The notes below the pieces were generated by a model. It did no database searches and was not told the origin of the DNA. It worked only from the letters and a program-made list of their open reading frames with translations. From assembly GCF_963975415.1 (NCBI RefSeq), contig NZ_CAXBGN010000003.1:620001-684000 (forward strand): 64,000 nucleotides of DNA. Reading direction: 5' to 3'. Shown here piece after piece: positions 45,201-52,308 of the stretch (position 1 is its first letter; the number at the start of each line of letters is the position of its first letter). The position numbers were made by a program, and so were the translations under genes. Source of the DNA: Kriegella sp963975415 (GTDB taxonomy: Bacteria; Bacteroidota; Bacteroidia; Flavobacteriales; Flavobacteriaceae).

Positions 45201-45410
45201 GGTAGCAATATCGAAGGATATCTGGTAAAAAAAGATGAACGCGGTACCACAATCGGATTCATGGGGGGGAGTAGTCAATTTATCCAAGTTTCTGACATCG
45301 CTTCACAAGGGTTCTTGGGGGGGCGTTCCTTTATGCCCAAAGGCCTCATTGATAATTATTCCGATGAGCAGGTGTCTGATCTACTGGCATTTATTAAAAC
45401 TTTAAAGTAA
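42225..45410 (+). CDS. Dehydrogenase-like propeller / HEAT-repeat / cytochrome c protein (PVC-type membrane-bound dehydrogenase family)
   Basis: 1061 residues, lipoprotein signal (S-L-G-C). N-terminal part (about 50-420) is a six-blade sugar-dehydrogenase-like propeller (F-D-D-A-G-R-L-W, D-N-D-G-K-A-D). A helical HEAT-like region covers about 450-880. The C-terminal cytochrome c domain has one heme site C940-x-x-C943-H944 and a distal Met candidate in the A-L-R-E-N to end region. This arrangement is best known from Planctomycetes/Verrucomicrobia and is shared by some Bacteroidota. It would oxidise a sugar derivative and pass electrons to the respiratory chain. AGGAAAA just before the ATG is a plausible ribosome site. 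Confidence 0.82.
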   Translation: MKIKRIILLYGLAMALTSLGCKEKTETADATSSDEKEEIDYNHKTHSARTKILSPQEELAGFQVPEGFVIELVASEENGVVNPIHMAFDDAGRLWTQTAEMYPLDPVTDIGWQELLKLMNDPIAQEKDPEFRRVLDLYRGKTKGKDKILVLSGLYGKNSLKTNVWADGLTIPQSILPYKNGSYVAQGSELFFLEDTDNDGKADKRTPLFTGFGITDTHTMAHVLVRGPGDWIHFSHGALNKGEVSSLVSDAKVRMDFSKIARFSLDAKEIELINSGLNNIWGFKLRGNGQWYGMEANDLGYSVVPMEVGTGFPGIGSDRLRPYQPWMPELHKFRVGGTGISGVAFADDLEGTFPEEWKNVALIANPISSAINAVKIVRNNDGSVSAEHLPDFLTSKDDWFRPVNMEFGPDGCLYIADWYNKIVSHNEVATTHPDRDKSHGRLWRIRHKSQKPREIPNFYEVKTDDLVDYLKSPSIWAKRAAWHQISDRPIEETRKLANDLIAMASNVKEDEITRIMALWSLEGIKHYDQKLIIKLLNTASDDLRREAVRSLQSFMLSADALANLLGKTAKDDNPMVRSQVLRTLEAVNTANLKTIGLLVGGCNPPLEGNAMGGAYERNFERYLARKALENYPNQLLDFIGSSEAANYDTSNLIWASQALPQKEREAVFVDLWEQTDDKNLDEATFVLVTGMLGNSNVFKAVLPVLQSSQKAQKHVSLALNNLASVKSEELTRALETPIKHLLLSGDESRQHIGLEAVGKLNISSLRSAVTPFVNKDSSLETMKLAMRALMNEPRKNRAIFKRIAKMETLELELRAAAIETLAKSDMSSANKTLNEWIPNLNQSQKESVNRILSNSKEGSSLLKQLLETGVLKSQEFDLSSAEKVFASDKEDVRGKELFDQVKSRIEEEKKAFESKLQRFMTIAEKGSGIPKKGKKLFQACLMCHSVGSEGYDFAPALDGSALRENEALLTAILNPDAAVESSYAVYRLTKTDGSNIEGYLVKKDERGTTIGFMGGSSQFIQVSDIASQGFLGGRSFMPKGLIDNYSDEQVSDLLAFIKTLK

Positions 45411-45424
45411 AAAGGAAAGGTGGA

Positions 45425-46675
45425 ATGATAAGTTTGAAAATTAAGATATTCATTTTGTCTTGCTCCGTGTTGTTTCCCTTAACAATCCTCTGGGGACAGA
45501 CAAGTCAGATGCCATCCGGGGTGTCTTTTCAAAAGAAAATACTTTTAGATAGGTATGTCTCCGAGGGAGCTTCGATAGGTGATATCGACAACGATGGGCA
45601 TAGCGATATCATTGCCGGACCATTATGGTGGCAAGGCCCGAATTTTAAAGTAGCGTATGCCTATGGCCCCGTTAATTATTTTCCAATAACCGGTCCTGGT
45701 CTTGAAGGGTACGCCACTAACTTTTTTACTTTTCCTTCCCTTATCGATGGAAATCGTTGGATCGATATTCTTCAAATTGGGCTCCCGGGAACGGACAGTA
45801 GGTGGATCAAAGATCCGGGAAAGAAATCGTTTCCCGTTAGTAAACCGGTACCTGAACCCCAATATCGTAAGGCCGTCGTCAATGTATGTCATGAATCACC
45901 AGTTTTGGTCAATGTCGTTGGTGATGAAAAAAAGGAATTATTGGCTTTCAGCGAAGGAAGGTTAATGCTTGGAATACCACACAAAAGAAATAAGGAAGGG
46001 TGGCAGGTATTTCCCATTTCCGAAGAGAATCAAAATCGTTTTCCAGTGTATTCCCATGGCCTAGGGGTAGGAGATATCAATGGGGATGGACTGAAGGATG
46101 TACTTGAAAAAAGCGGTTGGTGGGAACAGCCCGTACATTGGGATGGAATTACCCCTTGGAGTTACCATCCTTATCCGTTTTCCGAGGGAAAAGGAGGTGC
46201 CCAAATGTTTGTCTATGATGTAGATGGGGACGGCTATAATGATGTGGTGACCGCTATCGACGGTCACGGTTATGGGCTCTCTTGGTACGAACAAATAGAT
46301 GATAAAGGGGAAATCGGTTTTAGTGAACATAAGGTGATGACCGATAAATCGGAAGACAACCCATTTGGGGTGTCATTTGGTCAATTGCACGCAATGGCCA
46401 GCACTGATATCGACAACGACGGCATTCTAGATATCGTGACTGGTAAATGCTATTATGCCCATAATGGGCGTGACCCAGGAGCGGAGGATCCTGCGGTGTT
46501 GTATTGGTTCAAAACCCGGAGACATGCAGATGGGTCGGCAGAACTTGTACCATATAAGATAGATGATAACTCAGGTGTGGGAAGACAGATTTCTGTGGGA
46601 GACCTTAATGGAGATGGTAAAACCGATATTGTAACGTCAAATAAAAAAGGAGTATTTGCCTTTATCCAGAAGTAA
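45425..46675 (+). CDS. FG-GAP/VCBS repeat protein, exported
   Basis: 416 residues with a signal peptide (about 1-25). At least five calcium-binding FG-GAP repeats of the form D-[ILV]-[DN]-[GN]-D-G-x-x-D-[IV] are seen (near 48, 218, 265, 325 and 385 by eye), several followed by aromatic W-W or Y-Y pairs. These make an integrin-like beta-propeller, usually a carbohydrate- or protein-binding scaffold; some relatives are rhamnogalacturonan lyase-like or aldos-2-ulose dehydratase-like. Starts 14 bases after the dehydrogenase-like gene. Partner or substrate unknown. Confidence 0.8.
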   Translation: MISLKIKIFILSCSVLFPLTILWGQTSQMPSGVSFQKKILLDRYVSEGASIGDIDNDGHSDIIAGPLWWQGPNFKVAYAYGPVNYFPITGPGLEGYATNFFTFPSLIDGNRWIDILQIGLPGTDSRWIKDPGKKSFPVSKPVPEPQYRKAVVNVCHESPVLVNVVGDEKKELLAFSEGRLMLGIPHKRNKEGWQVFPISEENQNRFPVYSHGLGVGDINGDGLKDVLEKSGWWEQPVHWDGITPWSYHPYPFSEGKGGAQMFVYDVDGDGYNDVVTAIDGHGYGLSWYEQIDDKGEIGFSEHKVMTDKSEDNPFGVSFGQLHAMASTDIDNDGILDIVTGKCYYAHNGRDPGAEDPAVLYWFKTRRHADGSAELVPYKIDDNSGVGRQISVGDLNGDGKTDIVTSNKKGVFAFIQK

Positions 46676-46721
46676 AGGAAAGAAAGGAATAAAAATCAAT
46701 TTAATACCTAAAAATAGAATT

Positions 46722-47018
46722 ATGACTAGACATTATGGAATGTTCCAGTTCAAGAAAGGCGTAAGCGATGTTCAAATCGATAATTGTTTCACCACTATGA
46801 TGGCCATGGTAGGTCAAATACCTGGGCTATTGGACATGGAGTACGGGCCTTATGATAGTTCTGAAGGTCTAAATGATGGTTTTACCCATGGTTTTATCAT
46901 GACCTTCGATAGCCCCGAATCTCGCGAAGCCTACCTGCCCCATCCCATTCACGAAGAGGCGAAGGAGGTGGTAGTGCCTAAATTAGAACGGGTAGTAGTT
47001 TTCGATTTCAACGTATAA
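46722..47018 (+). CDS. Dabb-family (stress-responsive A/B barrel) small protein
   Basis: 98 residues from the ATG at 46722; the frame open from 46656 overlaps the FG-GAP gene and has no fitting start. Pattern: M-F-Q-F-K-K-G-V, helix, I-P-G-L-L-D-M-E-Y-G-P, then G-F-T-H-G-F-I-M-T-F-D-S-P-E-S-R-E-A-Y and H-P-I-H-E-E. This is the dimeric alpha/beta barrel fold found in Dabb proteins, some of which are cyclases or decarboxylase-like enzymes. It is cytoplasmic. In the operon it sits next to the Tm-1-like genes and may process the same metabolite. Confidence 0.82.
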   Translation: MTRHYGMFQFKKGVSDVQIDNCFTTMMAMVGQIPGLLDMEYGPYDSSEGLNDGFTHGFIMTFDSPESREAYLPHPIHEEAKEVVVPKLERVVVFDFNV

Positions 47019-47037
47019 TCAATGTTGCAATAAATAT

Positions 47038-48258
47038 ATGGACACAACCAATAGAAGTATCGTAATGCTGGGTTGTTTTGACACTAAAGGAGAAGATTTT
47101 TCCTATCTCCTAAATTGTCTTAAGGCACAAAATCAGCGGATAATTACAATAAATACGGGAATAATGGAAACTGCGGTCGATTTTCCGATCGATGTTGACC
47201 AGATTGCCGTAGCTGCTGCTTCTGGTGATACATTGGAATCCATCAGACAGTCCAATGATCGAGGTCGGGCAGTAGAATTGATGGGAAAGGGTGCTGCGGT
47301 CATACTGGCAGACTTGGTTTTGAAAAACCAGATTACCGCTGTTATTGGTATGGGAGGCGGCGGTGGCACCTATATTATCTTGGAGGCTATGCAGGCGGTG
47401 CCTTTGGGGATTCCGAAATTCTGCTTGAGTACCGTAGTCGCCAAAGACCTGTCTAGGCAGATAGGAGTGAAGGATATTACCCTGATGTCATCTGTCGTTG
47501 ATGTGGCCGGTATCAATCGGATCAGTAGGCTATTAATACGGCAAGCGGCAGCGGCCATTACTGCAATGGCGGAAACAAAAGTCGATGTCGCCGCCGATGT
47601 CAAAAAAAGTATCGCCATCAGTATGTTCGGCAACACGACCAAATGTGTGGATAAATGCACCGAACTATTAAGGGAGAAAGGATATGAGGTCATGGCTTTT
47701 CATGCCACTGGGGTCGGAGGAGCTACTATGGAAGCCTTGATTCGGGAAAGAGTATTTGATGCGGTGTTGGATATTACCACAACGGAGCTTGCCGATGAAC
47801 TTTGTGGGGGCATATTAAGTGCGGGGCCAGAGCGACTTACTGCGGCATCGGAAATAGGTATCCCCCAGATTGTGGTACCCGGATGTCTAGACATGGTAAA
47901 TTTTGCTCAAATGGATACACTTCCTAAGGAATACAAAACCAGAAAGCTCTACAGTTGGGCACCGGACGTGACCCTGATGAGGACGGATAATAAGGAAAAC
48001 CAGATTCTGGGCAAACAGCTTTCCGAAAAATTAAAACGCTCCAACGCTGCTGTTGAAATCCTCATCCCTTTAAAAGGGATATCACAAATTGACAGTATAG
48101 GAGAGATTTTTTATGACCCCGTAGCGGATGATGCCCTGTTCGGATCAATAAAGGAAAATGCTAAGGGCCATTTACCTGTTGTTGAAATGGATGTGCACAT
48201 CAATGATGAAGCTTTTGCCAAGAAATTGGTAGAACGCTTGTTGAAAATAATGCAGTAA
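47038..48258 (+). CDS. UPF0261 / Tm-1-like ATP-binding domain protein
   Basis: 406 residues, cytoplasmic. N-terminal alpha/beta domain with V-M-L-G-C-F-D-T-K-G-E-D and G-M-G-G-G-G-G-T (about 103-110), and a second Rossmann-like domain with M-F-G-N-T-T-K-C-V and V-V-P-G-C-L-D-M-V-N-F. This is the UPF0261 family, equal to the N-terminal half of the tomato Tm-1 protein. Biochemical role in bacteria is not established. The next gene, 30 bases on, encodes the other half of Tm-1, so the two very likely work together. Confidence 0.88.
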   Translation: MDTTNRSIVMLGCFDTKGEDFSYLLNCLKAQNQRIITINTGIMETAVDFPIDVDQIAVAAASGDTLESIRQSNDRGRAVELMGKGAAVILADLVLKNQITAVIGMGGGGGTYIILEAMQAVPLGIPKFCLSTVVAKDLSRQIGVKDITLMSSVVDVAGINRISRLLIRQAAAAITAMAETKVDVAADVKKSIAISMFGNTTKCVDKCTELLREKGYEVMAFHATGVGGATMEALIRERVFDAVLDITTTELADELCGGILSAGPERLTAASEIGIPQIVVPGCLDMVNFAQMDTLPKEYKTRKLYSWAPDVTLMRTDNKENQILGKQLSEKLKRSNAAVEILIPLKGISQIDSIGEIFYDPVADDALFGSIKENAKGHLPVVEMDVHINDEAFAKKLVERLLKIMQ

Positions 48259-48288
48259 ACAAACGAATTATAAAAAAAATAGAACAAA

Positions 48289-49164
48289 ATGCCGAATAAA
48301 TGGACAGGGAAGGGTAACCCATATACCCGAGAAGAAGTTAGACATCGATTACAAAAGACCTTAGCTCAAAAGAAAGCCATTATTGGTGCTGGAGCCGGAA
48401 CAGGAATAAGTGCCAAATTTATAGAAAAGGGTGGGGCCGATTTCCTGATTATTTATAATTCGGGACGCTTTAGGATGTCAGGTCATGGATCAACAGCCGG
48501 GCTAATGGCGTATGGAGACGCCAATGCAGTAGCTATGGAGATCGGGGAATTTGAAGTATTGCCGGTTGTTGAAGAGATTCCTGTATTCTGTGGAGTCCAC
48601 GGATCAGATCCCCGCAGGAGAATGTGGCATTTTTTACACCAGGTAAAGAATATGGGGTTCTCCGGCGTGAACAATTTCCCTACGCACGCTATCGTCGATG
48701 GTAGTTTTAGAGATATTCTTGAAGAGACCGGTATGGGCTTCCATAAAGAAGTTGAAATGGTACGTTTGGCCTCGGAAATGGATCTTTTTTCATGTGTTTA
48801 CGTGGCCACACCGGAAGAGGCCGTTCAAATGGCCGAAGTTGGCGCCGATGCCATCATAGCCCATGTGGGCACGACTGTCGGCGGATCGATCGGCGTAGTT
48901 GGCGCAACGGTAAATATGGACTTTGCCATCAAAAGAACCCAGGAAATTATTGATGCGGGAAAAAAGGTCAATGAAAATACTATTTTCTTGGCGCATGGTG
49001 GGCCCATCAATACCCCTGATGATGTAAAGATTATTCTAGAAAATACGACGGCCCATGGTTTTGTTGGGGCTTCATCTTTGGAGCGGATGGCGGTCGAATC
49101 TTCACTCACCGAATTGACAAAAAAGTTTAAATCCTTGGAACTTGAAATAGGTCTTACCCGTTAG
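48289..49164 (+). CDS. Phosphoenolpyruvate hydrolase-family TIM-barrel protein (Tm-1 C-terminal half homolog)
   Basis: 291 residues, cytoplasmic. Matches the PEP_hydrolase family: G-A-G-A-G-T-G-I-S-A-K-F near 37, G-G-A-D-F-L-I-I-Y-N-S-G-R-F-R, P-V-F-C-G-V-H-G-S-D-P, and G-G-P-I-N-T-P-D-D near the end. The fold is a TIM barrel related to PEP mutase/isocitrate-lyase-type enzymes, suggesting C-C or C-P chemistry on a small acid. It is in operon with the UPF0261 gene before it and the MFS transporter after it (45 bases). Confidence 0.86.
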   Translation: MPNKWTGKGNPYTREEVRHRLQKTLAQKKAIIGAGAGTGISAKFIEKGGADFLIIYNSGRFRMSGHGSTAGLMAYGDANAVAMEIGEFEVLPVVEEIPVFCGVHGSDPRRRMWHFLHQVKNMGFSGVNNFPTHAIVDGSFRDILEETGMGFHKEVEMVRLASEMDLFSCVYVATPEEAVQMAEVGADAIIAHVGTTVGGSIGVVGATVNMDFAIKRTQEIIDAGKKVNENTIFLAHGGPINTPDDVKIILENTTAHGFVGASSLERMAVESSLTELTKKFKSLELEIGLTR

Positions 49165-49209
49165 AATGCGATTCAAAGACCTGGCATTTAAAATTATACA
49201 AATAGAATT

Positions 49210-50808
49210 ATGGAAAATTTACCAAAAGCGGATAAGTCAAGAAAAAGGATACTTTTTTTGGGGTGTTTTATTGCGTTATTGACCACGGCTTTCGGTTTCA
49301 TTACCAGAGTATTCCTTGTAGATACTTGGAGCGAGGCCTTTGGTCTTAACCCGGCTCAGGCGGGAAAACTTATGGGTATCGGCATATGGCCATTTTTTGT
49401 AGCTATTATTTTTTTTAGCCTCTTAATTGATAAGATCGGTTACAAAGTGGCAATGGTCTTTGCTTTTTTGGGGCATTTGACTTGGGGGGTAATGGGCTAT
49501 TTTGCCTACCAATATTTGCAGTACGGCGACCTTGATACAGCTTATGATCTTTTGTATTGGGGAAGTTTGGTATTTGCCTTGGGCAACGGTACGGTAGAAG
49601 CTTTTATAAATCCGGTGGTCGCGACCATGTTCAACAAAAACAAGACCAAGTGGTTGAATATATTACATGCCGCTTGGCCTGCGGGATTAGTGCTTGCAGG
49701 AATTATTGTAATAGCCTTAGGCAACGTGGAGTGGTGGATAAAAATTGCAATCACGGTGGTTCCGGCCATGATGTATTATTTGATGCTCATCAGACAGGAA
49801 TTTCCGCCCAATGAACGTGTAGCCGCGGGAGTGAGCTATAAAGAAATGCTACAAGAGTTTGGTGTCGGCGGAGCTTCCCTCGTGGCATTTTTGGTGGTAC
49901 TCCAGTTGAATGATTTTTTCAACCCGGGACCAGAAGATTACTTTGTGCGTTACATGTTCATTGGGATAGGCGTACTAATGGTGGCAGCCTTCGGGTGGTA
50001 TGTAAAGACATGGGGCCGCCCCATACTATTATTCCTATGTTTTATAATCATGCCTTTGGCCACTACCGAACTCGGAACGGATTCTTGGATTCAGTCCATT
50101 ATGCACGATATTTCCAGCAGCAAAGGTTTCGATGCGGGTTGGGTGCTGATATATACTTCGGCCATCATGTTGGTGCTTCGGCTTTTTGCAGGATCCATTT
50201 TGCGCCAAGTTTCACCATTGGTCTTGTTGGTCATTAGTTGTGTACTTGCCATTTTAGGGCTCTATTTTCTTTCCATATCCACGGGATGGTTGATTTTTGC
50301 CGCTGCGACATTATATGGTTTGGGAAAGACGTTTTTCTGGCCGACTACTTTAGGTGTGGTGGCGGAACAGACGCCTAAGGGAGGAGCACTTACCTTGAAT
50401 GCCGTAAGTGGCATCGGTATGTTGACCGTAGGTATGTTGGGGGCACCTATTATTGGTGCGTTCCAATCCAATTCACAAATTGAACAATTGGAGGCTTCTC
50501 ATGAATTGGCTCAGGCCTTCCCCTCGACTTTATTAAAGAACGGGAAAGTAGCGTTGCCTTTAAAAGAGGAAACCATCTATTCCATTATCGATTTTGAGAC
50601 GCTTGATATGGCACAGGTTAAGGGTGTTCTTGTCGGGGTTGACCATCCTGAAGGGGTAAATGCACTTGTTGAAGACCTGAAAATTAAGGGCACACAAATG
50701 GCTTTGGCGAAGGTCATTATATTTCCGGTGATTATGTTGGTGTGCTATTTGATTTTGATATTTTACTTCAGAACCAAAGGGGGGTACAGACCGATAGTAT
50801 TGAAATAA
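49210..50808 (+). CDS. MFS transporter
   Basis: 532 residues, inner membrane. About twelve hydrophobic helices by eye, with a large polar insert near 420-490 (E-A-S-H-E-L-A-Q-A-F to D-L-K-I-K-G) between the last helices. Short loop motifs such as R-I-L-F-L-G-C-F and D-K-I-G-Y-K-V-A resemble sugar/sugar-acid permeases of the major facilitator superfamily. It ends the catabolic operon and should import the product released by the exported enzymes of the locus. Confidence 0.85.
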   Translation: MENLPKADKSRKRILFLGCFIALLTTAFGFITRVFLVDTWSEAFGLNPAQAGKLMGIGIWPFFVAIIFFSLLIDKIGYKVAMVFAFLGHLTWGVMGYFAYQYLQYGDLDTAYDLLYWGSLVFALGNGTVEAFINPVVATMFNKNKTKWLNILHAAWPAGLVLAGIIVIALGNVEWWIKIAITVVPAMMYYLMLIRQEFPPNERVAAGVSYKEMLQEFGVGGASLVAFLVVLQLNDFFNPGPEDYFVRYMFIGIGVLMVAAFGWYVKTWGRPILLFLCFIIMPLATTELGTDSWIQSIMHDISSSKGFDAGWVLIYTSAIMLVLRLFAGSILRQVSPLVLLVISCVLAILGLYFLSISTGWLIFAAATLYGLGKTFFWPTTLGVVAEQTPKGGALTLNAVSGIGMLTVGMLGAPIIGAFQSNSQIEQLEASHELAQAFPSTLLKNGKVALPLKEETIYSIIDFETLDMAQVKGVLVGVDHPEGVNALVEDLKIKGTQMALAKVIIFPVIMLVCYLILIFYFRTKGGYRPIVLK

Positions 50809-50901
50809 GACTAAGAGAGATTGAATGTGGTCGCAATCGTTTATAATAAGCCTATTGCGAATAGATATTTTTTCAAGTAAGTGGTTAGGTTAGTTGAGAG
50901 G

Positions 50902-50931
50902 AAAGGCTCCGACAAATAGGAGCCTTTTTTT
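50902..50931 (+). terminator. Terminator closing the 36.4-50.8 kb operon
   Basis: Perfect 9-bp stem (AAAGGCTCC 50902-50910 with GGAGCCTTT 50919-50927), 8-base loop, T run through 50931. Confidence 0.9.
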
Positions 50932-50997
50932 AGTCGATAGACATTTTTTTCTATATGTAATCACCGTAAAACTAAAAATAGTTATGAAAGTAATAAG

Positions 50998-52197
50998 ATG
51001 GGTAAATGTTTTAATCCCTCTAAAATGAGAAAGGAAAAAATGAAGAGCAAGGAAATAAAGATAAATCCAAGGTACCCCTCAATTGTGGATTTGAGGAACA
51101 AGGCCAAGAGAAAAATGCCCAAATTTGCTTTTGAGTACCTTGATGGTGGTTGTAATGAAGATGTAAACCTTCTTAAAAACACTTCAGAGATCCGCAAGGT
51201 AGAACTTGTACCGAATTACCTTACCGAGCATACTTGTTCATCTATGGCGACAGAACTTTTCGGACACACTTACGACGCCCCTTTTGGTATAGCCCCAGTG
51301 GGACTTCAAGGCCTAATGTGGCCCAATTCGCCCGAAATATTGGCAAAGGCGGCTTTCAAACATAATATACCCTTCATACTTAGCACAGTGACCACCAGTA
51401 GTATTGAATGGATATCTGAAATTACTCAGGGCAGTGCATGGTTTCAACCATACCATCCAACAGAAAATAGATTAAGGGATGATCTCATCAAACGGGCAGA
51501 AGCGGCCCAGTGCTCCGTTTTGGTTATTTTATGTGATGTGCCCACTTTTGGTTTTAGGCCTAGGGATGTTAGAAATGGTTTGGCCCTGCCACCTAAAATG
51601 TCGATTAAAAATATGCTTCAAATATTAGAAAAACCAGAATGGGCCTTAAAAACACTTCTACATGGCCAACCAAATTTTGAGACGCTAAAACCTTATATGC
51701 CCAAAAAATTAGACCTAAAGCAATTGGGTGAATTTATGGATCAGACTTTTTCCGGAAGGTTGGACAAGGAAAAAATCAAGCCTATTAGAGATTTGTGGAA
51801 AGGGAAATTGGTTTTGAAAGGCGTGGCAAACGAAGCCGATGCCGAGAAAGCGATCCACTTAGGGTTAGATGGTATAATTGTATCCAACCATGGGGGAAGA
51901 CAATTGGATGCCGGGGAATCTACGATTAATCCACTTTCGAGAATAGCGGAAAAATATGGCGACCAGATTAAAATTATGATGGACAGTGGTATTCGCTCAG
52001 GGCCCGATGTAGCAAGAACTTTGGCCAGTGGGGCGGCCTTTACTTTTATGGGGCGCTCTTTTATGTATGGTGTAGGTGCCCTTGGAACTAAAGGGGGTAC
52101 ACACACCATATCACTTTTGAAAACGGAATTAAAACAGGTTATGGAACAGATTGGTTGTGAAAAAATTGAAGATTTTCCAAATTTTCTGGTTCCTTAA
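50998..52197 (+). CDS. FMN-dependent alpha-hydroxy-acid oxidase/dehydrogenase
   Basis: 399 residues from the ATG at 50998; later in-frame ATGs at 51025 and 51040 are also possible since the domain begins only at Y-P-S-I-V-D-L-R. TIM barrel of the lactate/glycolate oxidase family: P-K-F-A-F-E-Y-L-D-G-G, A-P-V-G-L-Q-G, catalytic S-N-H298-G-G-R-Q-L-D, and D-S-G-I-R-S-G-x-D. A-W-F-Q-P-Y replaces the usual F-Q-L-Y. It oxidises an L-2-hydroxy acid to a 2-keto acid. It follows the terminator, so it has its own promoter, but fits functionally with the sugar-acid operon before it. Confidence 0.86.
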   Translation: MGKCFNPSKMRKEKMKSKEIKINPRYPSIVDLRNKAKRKMPKFAFEYLDGGCNEDVNLLKNTSEIRKVELVPNYLTEHTCSSMATELFGHTYDAPFGIAPVGLQGLMWPNSPEILAKAAFKHNIPFILSTVTTSSIEWISEITQGSAWFQPYHPTENRLRDDLIKRAEAAQCSVLVILCDVPTFGFRPRDVRNGLALPPKMSIKNMLQILEKPEWALKTLLHGQPNFETLKPYMPKKLDLKQLGEFMDQTFSGRLDKEKIKPIRDLWKGKLVLKGVANEADAEKAIHLGLDGIIVSNHGGRQLDAGESTINPLSRIAEKYGDQIKIMMDSGIRSGPDVARTLASGAAFTFMGRSFMYGVGALGTKGGTHTISLLKTELKQVMEQIGCEKIEDFPNFLVP

Positions 52198-52308
52198 CAT
52201 TGATGAAAAATTAAAGATTTGAAAATTTCATTGTAAGAAAAATAGAACGCTATTTTTGCCAAAGACACAAACCTGGCAGCAAAACAAATATTAATCAAAT
52301 TGTTGAAA

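Noticed and set aside
52300..52308. TTG start for the GH20 gene
   Set aside because: An ATG at 52309 gives a complete signal peptide without the extra residues.
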